Assembly: GCF_003860465.1 (NCBI RefSeq)
Contig: NZ_CP034184.1
Location: 248,001-312,000, forward strand
Length of the DNA: 64,000 nt
DNA from: Deinococcus psychrotolerans
Lineage (GTDB): Bacteria > Deinococcota > Deinococci > Deinococcales > Deinococcaceae
Direction of reading: 5' to 3'
Shown here: piece after piece, positions 44,500 to 52,808 of the stretch
How the letters are laid out: every line of letters starts with the position of its first letter
How positions within the stretch are numbered: position 1 is the stretch's first letter
Translations under genes and position numbers: made by a program
The notes under the pieces: model-generated
The model's database searches: none
What the model saw: the letters and a program-made list of their open reading frames with translations, nothing else
Told to the model about the DNA's origin: nothing

Positions 44500-44741
44500 C
44501 ATCTTGATTTTGACGGCTCGGGGTAAGAGCGCGGTCGTCGTCTAAAGAGCACAAGCGAGGCAATGTCATCGGCAAGGTGCTCCAGATCGTATGGCAAGCG
44601 ACCAGTCAGGCTCGAGGCAAAGGTGTCGAAGTGGTCAAGCATCTGGTCGCGGGCCGTTGTGAACAGTGCGGTGCCAAGGTTCATCCTTGAGCTTGACAGC
44701 GTCAACACCCCGCTTTGACCCCTTAACTTACCGGCATTGAA
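44500..44741 (-). mobile_element. IS4-family remnant with internal deletion
   Basis: The minus strand joins a transposase start (MNLGTALFTTARDQMLDHFD) directly to a transposase end (LEHLADDIASLVLFRRRPRS), with partial terminal repeat sequence near 44728-44741. It is related to, but clearly different from, the element at 12330. About 1 kb is missing, giving a short derivative that could in principle be moved by a related transposase. Confidence 0.75.
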
Positions 44742-44745
44742 CCGT

Positions 44746-45570
44746 TCAGGTTTCCATCTTCTGCCAGACTTTGCCGCTCCTGATCCAGAACTGCCCTGCC
44801 CGGTCGTAGGCGTACACTTGAGCGTTCCCCTGAAGCTCGTCAAGCATCTCGGTGTCAAGGAACGCCAGTTTGGTGAGCACCTCCGCGTCGGTCGGGCAGT
44901 TCCCGATCACCGTGACCTGAATCAGATCCGATTCGAGCGGGCGTGCCGTGCGTGGGTCGATAAGGTGATGGCCGCCCTCCCACGCCCGTTTGAGTGTGCT
45001 GGAAGTGGCCACGCCCCATGTTCCCGCTGGACAGTCCAGATACAGCGGCGTGCCACCAAGCGGGTGCGCGATATCCACGGCAAAAGCCGCAGATTGCCGG
45101 GTGATCAGGTCGCCGCCCGCATTGATGAAGCCGTCTCCAGATATCCGGGTAAACGCGCGTTCGGCGATCCAGGACTTCGCCGTTCCGCCCAGATCGAGCC
45201 GCAGACCGGCGGGTAGGCGGATCATCTCTGAGGTGCAAACCACTTCCGAGGTATCCAGCACGGTGGCCGCCGTGCCGCGGCGCTCACCGAGTGTCTGCGC
45301 GTACCCGGCCACCTCCAGCGCTGTCAGCACCGCTGGAGTCACCAGTCCGGCGGTCTGCCGGGCCACCGAAAGAGCGTGGCCGATTGCCTCAACCAAAATG
45401 CTGGGTGGGGCCCGGAGGACGCCCCGGGCATTCAGTTCGGTGAGTGGCGAAGCCTGGAAGCGGGTGAGCAGCGCTTCAGCCTGTTCGATCTGGCACGCCG
45501 CCGCCTCGGCCCCTTCGCCCTGAATTACGATCTGACTGCCGAGCGCGTGCAGCGAAAGTGTCCGGCTCAC
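44746..45570 (-). CDS. apbE: ApbE-family FAD:protein FMN transferase
   Basis: A 274-residue protein of the ApbE fold, which covalently attaches FMN to Thr or Ser of exported redox proteins. Recognisable parts are ALGSQIVIQGEG at the start, GLVTPAVLTALEVAGYAQTL, LDLGGTAKSWIAER (about 145-160), GFINAGGDLITR, GHHLIDPRTARPLESDLIQV and the late NCPTDAEVLTKLAF; the Asp and Thr of DAEVLT are the usual metal-binding site. It is shorter than classical ApbE and has no lipobox. GTG 45570 overlaps the stop of the preceding gene; the long upstream frame extension is out-of-frame membrane sequence. It is the last gene of a four-gene operon. Confidence 0.88.
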   Translation of the reverse strand: MSRTLSLHALGSQIVIQGEGAEAAACQIEQAEALLTRFQASPLTELNARGVLRAPPSILVEAIGHALSVARQTAGLVTPAVLTALEVAGYAQTLGERRGTAATVLDTSEVVCTSEMIRLPAGLRLDLGGTAKSWIAERAFTRISGDGFINAGGDLITRQSAAFAVDIAHPLGGTPLYLDCPAGTWGVATSSTLKRAWEGGHHLIDPRTARPLESDLIQVTVIGNCPTDAEVLTKLAFLDTEMLDELQGNAQVYAYDRAGQFWIRSGKVWQKMET

Positions 45571-46301
45571 CTCCTGCCAGGCACCGGGGAGCCGCCGCGC
45601 CTGCTTGCCTCCTCGGTCAGGCGCAGCCCGAAAGTGAAGAGAGCGCAGGTGAGTGCCGTGCCGTACAGTAGACCCAGGTGATCGCTGCCAGTCAGTACGC
45701 CGTGAAGCGTCAGCATGCCGAAAGCTGGATACGCTGCCAGGTGAAGGGCCCGCCAGACTTTGAGGCTCAGCCGCTTTCGCCATCTGGTCGAGAGGTACAC
45801 CAGGGCCAGCCCATACAGGCCGAGGGTGCCCAGTCCGACAGCGAGCGGCGCGAAACTTGACGCTCCGGGCAGCAGCACGCCGCGCAGAGGCTGAGCGTAC
45901 TTGCCGTCCACCATCAAAAACAGCCCGTGCGCTCCTCCCATGATCAGTGCGAAACCGCTGAGCAGTCCGTGCCAGCCGTACTGCTGGGCGCGGGCCAGCC
46001 AGGCCGGAGCGGAGCGGCTGCCGAGCAGGGCTCCGAAGGTCACTGTGACCGCTAGCGCCAAGTAGGCGACGATCCCAGTGGCCCTCAGCAGCGACCAGGC
46101 GAGCGGGCCGGGGGTCAGGTGCAGGGCACTGAGAACGAAACCGCCCAGTAGAAGCGTCCCCAGGGCTAGTGCCAGCAGCGAGTTCCAGCGGTTTGCGCTG
46201 ACGGCATTGGAAAGGGTGGCGGCAGGAAGAGGGGAGCGGGTCTGGGCTGACGGAGCGCCCAGAGAGAACTCCCGCGCACTTTGAACGTTGGGCTTGGTCA
46301 T
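45567..46301 (-). CDS. Ferric-reductase-like transmembrane protein
   Basis: A 244-residue protein with a 40-residue N-terminal arm and about six membrane helices, of the ferric-reductase-like (FRE/MsrQ) heme-binding type: SLLALALGTLLLGGFVLSAL, WSLLRATGIVAYLALAVTVT, WHGLLSGFALIMGGAHGLFL and WRALHLAAYPAFGMLTLHGV. The paired His residues in the last two segments are candidate heme ligands. It would pass electrons across the membrane to an extracytoplasmic flavoprotein. GGAGG lies 7 bases before the ATG at 46301. Overlap with apbE supports a flavin-linked electron-transfer unit. The usual FMN-binding partner protein is not obvious in the operon. Confidence 0.85.
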   Translation of the reverse strand: MTKPNVQSAREFSLGAPSAQTRSPLPAATLSNAVSANRWNSLLALALGTLLLGGFVLSALHLTPGPLAWSLLRATGIVAYLALAVTVTFGALLGSRSAPAWLARAQQYGWHGLLSGFALIMGGAHGLFLMVDGKYAQPLRGVLLPGASSFAPLAVGLGTLGLYGLALVYLSTRWRKRLSLKVWRALHLAAYPAFGMLTLHGVLTGSDHLGLLYGTALTCALFTFGLRLTEEASRRGGSPVPGRR

Positions 46302-46400
46302 GGGTACCTCCGGAACGATTGATACTGAACGGAGCAACACTTTGGAAGGAGTGCCGGGCGATCGGCACCAGGGGCGGTCCGACACCTGCCGGCTGGATTC

Positions 46401-46775
46401 TCAGGCAGAGATCAGCTGAGGACGCATTCGCAACTGTGTGACGGACAGTGCCACGAAGGCGGCCTCCGCCACAAGCGAGATGATTCCAGCCGGCTCGCCC
46501 CAGTTGCCGATGTCGCCGGTGGCGTTCGGTAGACCGGTGGTCCGGGTCAGCACGAAGCCGATAATCGCTCCCAGCGAGATCAGGGTGCCCAGTGCGTACC
46601 CCTGCCGCCAGTGGGTACTCAGCAGCCAAGCTCCAGCGGCGGCACATCCCGCAACGAGCAGGATGTACATCCAACCCAGGTACGGCGTTTCCCCGAGCTT
46701 GCCGGGAATATCCCGGTAATGCATAAACGCGACGACCGTGAGCACAACGAGTGAAGTGAGGCGGCTTGGATTCAT
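46401..46775 (-). CDS. Small four-helix membrane protein
   Basis: A 124-residue hydrophobic protein with four predicted membrane helices (SLVVLTVVAFMHYRDIPGKL, LGWMYILLVAGCAAAGAWLL, LGTLISLGAIIGFVLTRTTG, GIISLVAEAAFVALSVTQLR). No family is recognised. AGGGAG lies before the ATG. It lies 99 bases upstream of the ferric-reductase-like gene, in the same operon, so it may be part of the redox membrane complex. Confidence 0.75.
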   Translation of the reverse strand: MNPSRLTSLVVLTVVAFMHYRDIPGKLGETPYLGWMYILLVAGCAAAGAWLLSTHWRQGYALGTLISLGAIIGFVLTRTTGLPNATGDIGNWGEPAGIISLVAEAAFVALSVTQLRMRPQLISA

Positions 46776-46836
46776 GGAATCTCCCTGGAAACGGTGGCGA
46801 GCAAAACGGAAACTGAACTGGCGGGCGGCAGGTAAT

Positions 46837-47409
46837 TCAGCTGGCAGAGGTGGTCGCGATCACCGGGGCGGCCGGTCTGCGGACGATCCTGGGGATAGCC
46901 TGGCGGACGAGGGGCGCTGCCGGTTGAGCACTCAAAGCGGGCGCTGCCTGTGGGGTGAGACGCGGCGTTGTCGCCGACTGGTGCGCCGCGATCGCTGATG
47001 GCTCCGGAACGCGTTGGACGGCCCGTACCAGACGGACAGCAGAGGTGTCTTCGGTCCGCCCTTCCTCGTCGGATCCCTCCGATTCATCCTCATGTGTTGA
47101 CCGGAGACGTTCGGGTTTTTCTGAGGCCGGGTCCTGGCTGACCGACTGGCGCGGCGAGGCCACGACACTGACAGGGGCGTCCTGTGTAGCGGCCTCCCAG
47201 ATCTGCGGAGCTGGCACCAATTCAGGCAGCCGGGCCGATATAGGGTCAGCTTGGGCCTGGGCAGTCTGCTGCTCCCCTGCCTTGGTGGGCCTGATGTGGG
47301 CCAGGGGTGAGTAGATAGCGGTGCCGAGGCCCACCGTCAGACTGAGGGCCATCAGGAGGGAAAGGCGGGTGGCGCGGACAGCATTAAATTTCTTCGGCTG
47401 CTTGGGCAT
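46837..47409 (-). CDS. Membrane-anchored Ala/Pro-rich extracytoplasmic protein
   Basis: A 190-residue protein with a single N-terminal membrane helix or signal (LSLLMALSLTVGLGTAIYS, about 17-36), a low-complexity Ala/Pro/Glu-rich region with an acidic patch (HEDESEGSDEEGRTED) and a Pro/Ala/Arg-rich C-terminus. No domain is recognised, nor a clear [S/T]GA[S/T] flavinylation motif. CAGGAG precedes the ATG. It is the first gene of the operon ending in apbE, so it may be an assembly or tether component (inference). Confidence 0.7.
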   Translation of the reverse strand: MPKQPKKFNAVRATRLSLLMALSLTVGLGTAIYSPLAHIRPTKAGEQQTAQAQADPISARLPELVPAPQIWEAATQDAPVSVVASPRQSVSQDPASEKPERLRSTHEDESEGSDEEGRTEDTSAVRLVRAVQRVPEPSAIAAHQSATTPRLTPQAAPALSAQPAAPLVRQAIPRIVRRPAAPVIATTSAS

Positions 47410-47635
47410 GGCTTCTCCTGGGAAGAGATGGGGTGATGGGGTTTTCGCTTGAACCGCTGAAAGTAAACTGCTGAATGCAAGGTACCGGGCACTGGTTATC
47501 TCCAGGTTATGTGGCCCGTAATCGCCCGGTAATCGCGTCCGGGTAGCTTCACACCATGTCCCCAGCTCCCGTTGTCACTCCGCTCGGTGCTTGTCTGTCC
47601 CTGAAGGCGCGACCGAACCGCGTGCGCCTGAACAC

Positions 47636-48304
47636 ATGAGGATTCTGCTGGTCGAAGACGAGGCGGCCATTGCGCTGCCGGTGCGCCGCGCCCTGGCCGC
47701 CCAGGGGTATGAGGTGCAGGAAGCCGCCGATCTTACCCAGGCCCGTATGGTTCTCCAGAACTTCGAGCCAGACCTGGCGATCCTTGATGTCCGCCTGCCC
47801 GAGGACGAGTCCGGGGGCTTCACCCTGGCCCGCGAGATGAGAAGCGCCGGTTCGCAATCGGCTGTGCTTTTTTTGACGGCCCGCGACACCTTAGTAGACC
47901 GGCTCGAAGGCCTGGACCTCGGCGGCGACGACTACCTGACCAAGCCCTTTCACCTCTCCGAGCTGCTGTCGCGGGTGCGGGCCTTGCTGCGCCGGGTCAG
48001 CGAAACCAAGACCGACGCTCTGAGCTACGGCCCTTTGCAACTCGACCTCGTGACCCGGCAGGTGCAGTGGCGAGGCCAGCGTGTCGTGCTGGGATCACGG
48101 GAATATGACCTGCTCGAGCGGCTGGCCCGCACACCCGGCCGCGTCTATTCTCCGGAGGAACTGCTCGATTTGGTGTGGGCAGGCCGCGCCAGTGACCTCG
48201 GCGTGGTCAAGGTCTGCGTTCATCACCTGCGCGGCAAGCTCGGCCTGGAAGTCGTCCGGACCGAGGCGCGTGGCTACACGCTGGGCCTGAGCGCCACACG
48301 GTGA
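47636..48304 (+). CDS. OmpR-family response regulator, orphaned paralogue
   Basis: A 222-residue regulator very similar to the one at 43671 throughout: acidic pocket VEDEA, Asp51 in LAILDVRLPED, FLTARDT, LTKPFHLSELLSRVRALLRR, then the winged helix SREYDLLERLARTPGRVYSP and KVCVHHLRGKL. The ATG at 47636 is chosen by alignment; no strong ribosome site is seen, and a GTG or leaderless start upstream cannot be excluded. Its kinase gene follows with a four-base overlap but is cut after a few codons. It may take phosphate from the kinase at 42388 instead (inference). Confidence 0.92.
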   Translation: MRILLVEDEAAIALPVRRALAAQGYEVQEAADLTQARMVLQNFEPDLAILDVRLPEDESGGFTLAREMRSAGSQSAVLFLTARDTLVDRLEGLDLGGDDYLTKPFHLSELLSRVRALLRRVSETKTDALSYGPLQLDLVTRQVQWRGQRVVLGSREYDLLERLARTPGRVYSPEELLDLVWAGRASDLGVVKVCVHHLRGKLGLEVVRTEARGYTLGLSATR

Positions 48305-48337
48305 AGCTGCAAACCCGGCCAGTCAAGGCAACATAAC
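48301..48337 (+). pseudogene. Histidine-kinase gene cut to its first codons by an IS end
   Basis: GTG 48301 overlaps the regulator stop (GTGA) and encodes VKLQTRPV, comparable with MKLGVRLA, the start of the kinase at 42388. The frame then enters AAGGCAACATAACC, resembling the terminal repeat of the IS4/IS6 elements here, and stops. The rest of the kinase is absent. Confidence 0.65.
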
Positions 48338-48518
48338 CGGCGCGTTTCCGGTGGACTAGTAATGCTCGCGTAACAGGTCTGATCTAGGGTCAGGACGTTG
48401 AGCCAGACAAGTTCCGGTCGCGATTGGGACAGATTTCCCTGCATAAAAGAGTGCCACTCCTCTGCTCATTCGTTACCGCGCCCTGACGAGAAACATTTCT
48501 CAACATGAGGAGAATGCT

Positions 48519-48722
48519 ATGAAATTTGCTCACTTTATGGCCACGCCAACTGGCCGTCTGCTCCGTGCGGCGGTCGGGTTGGCCCTGATCGGCCGGGGCT
48601 ACTCGCTCGGCAATGCCGTGGTGATGGCGGTGGGTGCCGTGCCGCTTCTGGCCGGGAGCTTCAACGTCTGCCTGATCGCTCCCTTGCTGCACGCCCCGTT
48701 TCTTGGCCGGGACGCCGTCTGA
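48519..48722 (+). CDS. DUF2892 membrane protein (YgaP-type inner-membrane part)
   Basis: A 67-residue protein with two hydrophobic segments (LLRAAVGLALIGRGYSLGNA, VVMAVGAVPLLAGSFNVCLI) and an early TPTGRLLRAA block, typical of DUF2892, which often accompanies or is fused to rhodanese domains. Its single Cys (FNVCLIAP) is conserved in the family. GAGGAG lies 8 bases before the ATG. A rhodanese gene follows about 215 bases downstream with no gene between. It probably serves sulfide or sulfur-stress handling at the membrane. Confidence 0.85.
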   Translation: MKFAHFMATPTGRLLRAAVGLALIGRGYSLGNAVVMAVGAVPLLAGSFNVCLIAPLLHAPFLGRDAV

Positions 48723-48938
48723 CCTAAGCTGCCGACCCGCTACTTGCGACGCTGGTGCGTGCCCAAAGTGGTGCGGCTGATCCTGGCCCAGACCCTCAAC
48801 TTTCGGGGTCTCGCCGCTTGCCCAGAAATCCCTCAATTCGTCAAACCCTCTTCTTGGTCGCTGATTGTCACCAGACAAGCTGCTTTTCAACCGACATTCC
48901 ATGACGTTGACTAGCGCCCCCAATTTTAAGGAGACATT

Positions 48939-49769
48939 ATGAAACTGGTAAATTCCACATGGCTTTCCGCGCACCTGAACGATGAAAATCTCCGTGTCTT
49001 GGATGTACGGAGTGACGTGATGCAGTATCTTCCGGGTCACGTGCCGAACGCTGTGCATCTCTCGGATTTCAGCTTGCGTGCGCCCAAAAATGGCGTGCCC
49101 GCACAATACCTGAACCCTGAATCTCTGTGTCATCTTTTTGCACTTGCGGGCGTCACCGATGATCACCACGTCGTCGTCTACAGCCAGGGTGAGGGCGTGA
49201 TTGGGGCCACCATGATCATGTACGCCCTCAATCTGATCGGGCACACCGATGTAAGTCTGCTTGATGGTGGCTGGACCGCGTACCGCAACACTCAGCGTGT
49301 ATCGCAGCAGTACCCCATATATGGTGCTGCTCAGCTCACCGTGCGGCCCGAACCGGATGCGATGAGCATTTCTCTTGAGGAGTTGAAGGATCAGCTCGCC
49401 ACGAAGAGGGCGACCTTCGTTGACGCCCGGCCCGAAGGTGCTTACCTGGGCGTGGAGAGTACCTGGATGCGGAACGGACATCTCCCCGGTGCCCTGAACG
49501 TGGACTGGCATTCTTTGGTTGAAGGCGCGAACTTGCATCAGCTGCGGCCATTGGAAGAGATCAAAGCTTTACTTGCCCTGAAAGGAGTGAGGAAAGATCA
49601 GAACATCGTCGTGTATTGCGGCACCAGTCGCGAGGCGTCGATTCTGTATTTGATCCTCAAGCACCTGCTGGACTACCCCCGTGTACGCCTGTATGAGGGC
49701 TCCTGGACAGAATACAGTTCGTTTCCTGAGCTGAAGATGGAAACCGGCCGACCAGTTCCAACCGTGTAA
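48939..49769 (+). CDS. Thiosulfate/3-mercaptopyruvate sulfurtransferase
   Basis: A 276-residue two-domain rhodanese. The N-terminal inactive domain covers 1-120 (LRVLDVRSDVMQYLPGHVPN, VVVYSQGEG with no catalytic Cys) and the C-terminal active domain 145-276 (FVDARPEGAYLGVESTWMRN, then IVVYCGTSREASILYLIL with Cys227). The loop CGTSRE is nearer to other-than-classical rhodanese loops, so the donor (thiosulfate or mercaptopyruvate) is uncertain. AAGGAG lies 7 bases before the ATG. Cytoplasmic. Its neighbour DUF2892 supports a sulfur-trafficking role. Confidence 0.92.
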   Translation: MKLVNSTWLSAHLNDENLRVLDVRSDVMQYLPGHVPNAVHLSDFSLRAPKNGVPAQYLNPESLCHLFALAGVTDDHHVVVYSQGEGVIGATMIMYALNLIGHTDVSLLDGGWTAYRNTQRVSQQYPIYGAAQLTVRPEPDAMSISLEELKDQLATKRATFVDARPEGAYLGVESTWMRNGHLPGALNVDWHSLVEGANLHQLRPLEEIKALLALKGVRKDQNIVVYCGTSREASILYLILKHLLDYPRVRLYEGSWTEYSSFPELKMETGRPVPTV

Positions 49770-49897
49770 CCAGCTTAAGGAGACTCCAGAAGCCGTCTGT
49801 CAGCGGAAGTTGGCGACATCGCCCTTCCTTGAAATCTGTTCAATCCCCGTTTCCACCCTGAACCCTTTTTTCTCCCCGAGCGTCACGAGAAAAGCGT

Positions 49898-50829
49898 ATG
49901 AGTGCAGCTGAACGTCCCTCTCCCCAGACCACCAACCCGCCCGTGACCCCCAAACCCCAACCCAAAGTCAGCCGCTGGGCCTACGTCCTGATCGTCATCG
50001 GCGCACTGTCTCTCTTTGACCTGATTGGCCTCGACAACTGGGGCACGCCGCTGGTCATGATCGTGATCGGCGTGGCCCTCATTACGCGCCCGTACTCCTG
50101 GGGCCGCCCACTGACCCTCGGGCTGGTGACCGCGACGCTACTGGCAGCCGGAGGGTGGTACGTCCTGCGGCCTGCCGTCACCGGCACCTCGACCACCGAA
50201 ACCCTCAGTCAGCCCCTCACGGCGGCCCGCGCCGAGATTGAGCTGTCTCCTTCCGTTGGGCAGCTGGACGTCGGGCCGGGCAGCGGCAGCACGCTGATCG
50301 AGGGCAGCCTGGGTCTGACCCGCAACGAGCGGCTGGAGCGCCGCACAGTGGAGCGCGGCGACACCCAGGTGGTGCAGTTGACTGCGCGGCAGATCAGGCC
50401 GAACAACTCGCTCTTCGGCAATCTCGGCCAGGACGACGCGCACTGGCTCGTGACGCTCTCGCCAGACGTGCCGCTGGTGCTGAAGGTCAATATGGGAGCC
50501 GGAGCATCGACACTCGATCTGGCCAACTTGAAGGTCACTGAACTGAGATTCTAGGGAGGAGTCGGACGCGCCAATCTACGGCTGCCCGCCACCGGACTCG
50601 TCTCCGCCGTGATCAAGAGTGGCGTCGGCCAGCTGAATGTCACCGTCCCAAGGGGCATGAAGGCGCGTGTGCGCGTCAGCAGCGGTCTGGGGACGGCAAA
50701 GGTGAAGGGCGATTCTTGCGTGACGGCGACACCTCCATTTCGCTGGGTTATGCACAGAGCGCGAACCGGGTCGATCTGTACATCGAAGTGGGTCTCGGCG
50801 CAGTCAACGTCGAGCAACTGAACCGTTGA
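49898..50829 (+). pseudogene. LiaF-like/toast-rack envelope-stress protein, nonsense plus frameshift
   Basis: ATG 49898 encodes a Pro-rich arm, then helices WAYVLIVIGALSLFDLIGLD, PLVMIVIGVALITRP and LTLGLVTATLLAAGGWYVLR, followed by a beta-rich domain (IELSPSVGQLDVGPGSGSTL ... VPLVLKVNMGAGASTLDLAN). TAG at 50552 interrupts the repeat strands, which continue in frame (GRANLRLPATGLVSAVIKSG) until a second lesion near 50713 shifts the frame to LRDGDTSISLGYAQS, ending at 50829. This matches DUF4097/LiaF-type membrane sensors. A product of 218 residues could still be made. Confidence 0.75.
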
Positions 50830-50948
50830 TGCCCCCTCTTCCTCACCCCAGCCGTAACGCTCTGGAAACAGAATACGGTCAGCATTCAACAGAGGACACG
50901 CTGCCCATTGACACCTCAGCGCGTCTCAGAACGACCGGGAGGTTCATC

Positions 50949-52235
50949 ATGAAGACCGACAATCACCTTTTCAGAAACGCCAGCACCCTACTCATCGCCC
51001 TGACCCTCGGCGGCATGGCTTCGGCCATCGACTGGCGAACCGGCGACAGCGTGACCGTGGCCAAGTCTGAAATCATTCAGGACGATCTGTATGTTGCTGG
51101 CAATGATGTACAGATCGACGGCACCGTCAACGGTGATTTGTTCGTGGGGGGGCGCACGGTGACCATCAACGGCGACGTGCGCGGCAACCTCTGGGCATCG
51201 GGCGAGACGCTGATTCTGAGCGGCAAGGTCTCCCAGACGGCCCGCGTCGCCGGTTCTGTGATCCGCGTGCAGAATGGGGCCAACATTGGGCGCGATCTGC
51301 TGGCCGCCGGTTCAGAAGTTGTGGTGGCCCCTGGCGTCGTTATCGGACGCGACGTGGCCGTGGGCAGCTCTCAGGCTCAATTAGACGGCCGGGTGACCCG
51401 CAATGCCTACGTGGGGGCCAACGGCATCGAGATTGGCGGCGTGATCGGCGGAAACGCCAAAATGGCGGTTGGAGACACTGCTGTCCCGACCGGGAACAAC
51501 TGGACAACGTTCAGCGACCCTGGCCTGCGGTTTACTCAGGGCGGGCGGATCGCGGGCGACCTGACCCTTCAGCGTTCCGACTCCGGCCAGGCGGCCCTGT
51601 CCGCCGGAGTGGTGGGTGGACAGGTGACGTATGCCTCCATCAATGGCGTAAACATTCAGCCCCGTCCCAATCCTTTCGCCAGCTTCCTGAGCGCCTTTGT
51701 CGGCATCGCGCTGGTTGGTCTGCTGCTCCTCTGGCTGGCCCGCCCCCGGCTGCTGGGCGTCTGGGAGAAATTGCGAGCTGCGCCCGCTGCCAGTCTCGGG
51801 TACGGCGCTGTGGCCTTTGTGGGTCTGCCTATCGCCGCATTGCTGGGTGTGCTGGCGCTCGGTCTGCTGGCTGGCGCGTTGATGCTGCTGCGCCTCGGCG
51901 GTCTCGGCCTGCCGCTGGCCTTCGTCGGAATGCCTGTGCTGCTGGGCGGCGCGACCCTGGTCGCGTGGCTGGCGCTGCTGGGCGCACAGGGCTTCGCGGC
52001 CTACCTGATCGGCACCTGGATCGTTCATGCGCTCCGGCCAAAAGTAAACATGGCTCCGGTCGCTACGGTCCTGATCGGTGCCCTACTTTTGGCGCTCGTC
52101 CTCCAGATTCCCGTTCTGGGTGCTCTAGCGACCTTGGCCGCGCTCCTGTTGAGCCTCGGAGCGCTGTGGCTGACCCTGCGCGGCCCACCCCGCCGCCCGG
52201 TCGTCCCCCAAATCAGCGTGCCGCAGGCGACCTGA
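50949..52235 (+). CDS. Bactofilin-like (polymer-forming) multi-span membrane protein
   Basis: A 428-residue protein. The signal peptide spans about 1-26 (LLIALTLGGMASA). A right-handed beta-helix-like repeat region at 40-235 has short recurring steps (VQIDGTVNGDLFVGGRTVTI, NGDVRGNLWASGETLILSGK), as in bactofilins, and would be exposed outside the membrane. Four to six membrane helices follow (FLSAFVGIALVGLLLLWLAR to LAALLLSLGALWLTL). The ATG at 50949 is chosen because GGGAGG lies 8 bases upstream. The closest description known to me is the DUF8173-type polymer-forming membrane protein. The role is probably envelope scaffolding; the partner is unknown. Confidence 0.83.
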   Translation: MKTDNHLFRNASTLLIALTLGGMASAIDWRTGDSVTVAKSEIIQDDLYVAGNDVQIDGTVNGDLFVGGRTVTINGDVRGNLWASGETLILSGKVSQTARVAGSVIRVQNGANIGRDLLAAGSEVVVAPGVVIGRDVAVGSSQAQLDGRVTRNAYVGANGIEIGGVIGGNAKMAVGDTAVPTGNNWTTFSDPGLRFTQGGRIAGDLTLQRSDSGQAALSAGVVGGQVTYASINGVNIQPRPNPFASFLSAFVGIALVGLLLLWLARPRLLGVWEKLRAAPAASLGYGAVAFVGLPIAALLGVLALGLLAGALMLLRLGGLGLPLAFVGMPVLLGGATLVAWLALLGAQGFAAYLIGTWIVHALRPKVNMAPVATVLIGALLLALVLQIPVLGALATLAALLLSLGALWLTLRGPPRRPVVPQISVPQAT

Positions 52236-52414
52236 TCTCTGACTAGGCCCTTTATTCCACCCGGTAATGCCTGCCGTGAGCCTCGTCTTCTGTTCTCTGG
52301 GCGTCTTCGGCCTCTCACGCGTAGAGCTGCTGAGGTGTTCGCGCTCGGCCTGCCGGTAGGCACGTTTCTAAGTATTTCGGACTTGATCTTCAGATCACTA
52401 GGGCAGAGCCAGTG

Positions 52415-52443
52415 TTGACAAAGCGACATTGTCATGAGAATAG
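52415..52443 (+). promoter_or_regulatory. Possible promoter upstream of the glycine-zipper gene
   Basis: TTGACA at 52415-52420, 17 bases, then GAATAG at 52438-52443, a weak -10. It lies about 95 bases before ATG 52540. The rest of 52236-52539 holds no convincing gene; one plus-strand frame (AAEVFALGLPVGTFLSISDL, up to about 52416) may be a fragment. Confidence 0.35.
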
Positions 52444-52539
52444 AGAGACTTCAGCTCTGTTACAGCAGTTCACAATAAGATCAGCAAGGTTCTTAATCGT
52501 TGTTCGCTACGAAACACCAAATTCTGGAGGGAATACAAA

Positions 52540-52746
52540 ATGGAACAGAAATCAACTAAATATTCACGCAAAGACAGCAATTCAAGCCTCGGTATCGCCA
52601 TTGGAGTGACGTTCGGGGCTGCGATCGGTGTGGCATTAGGAAATATCGCAATCGGTGTTGCCTTGGGAATGAGTGTCGGGGCTGCGATTGGTGCGGGCCT
52701 GGATAGCCAACATCGTAAGGGCAAAGAAAAATCTGGTGGCGAATAA
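52540..52746 (+). CDS. Glycine-zipper small membrane protein
   Basis: A 68-residue protein: a charged N-terminus (MEQKSTKYSRKDSNSS), two Gly/Ala-spaced hydrophobic segments (IAIGVTFGAAIGVALGNIAI, GVALGMSVGAAIGAG) with a GxxxG pattern, and a basic tail. Glycine-zipper helices pack tightly and occur in envelope stress proteins and some toxins. GGAGGG lies 9 bases before the ATG. Base composition is noticeably more A+T-rich than the neighbours. A toxin or channel role cannot be excluded. Confidence 0.75.
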   Translation: MEQKSTKYSRKDSNSSLGIAIGVTFGAAIGVALGNIAIGVALGMSVGAAIGAGLDSQHRKGKEKSGGE

Positions 52747-52808
52747 CCCGTGTAAGTGCGCCCGCCATAGTCCATTCTGAGCACCCTACACAACTTTTGA
52801 GGTCTCTC

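Noticed and set aside
45571..46674. N-terminal extension of the ApbE frame to 642 codons
   Set aside because: The extra part is the wrong frame of the ferric-reductase-like and small membrane-protein genes; ApbE starts at the GTG at 45570.
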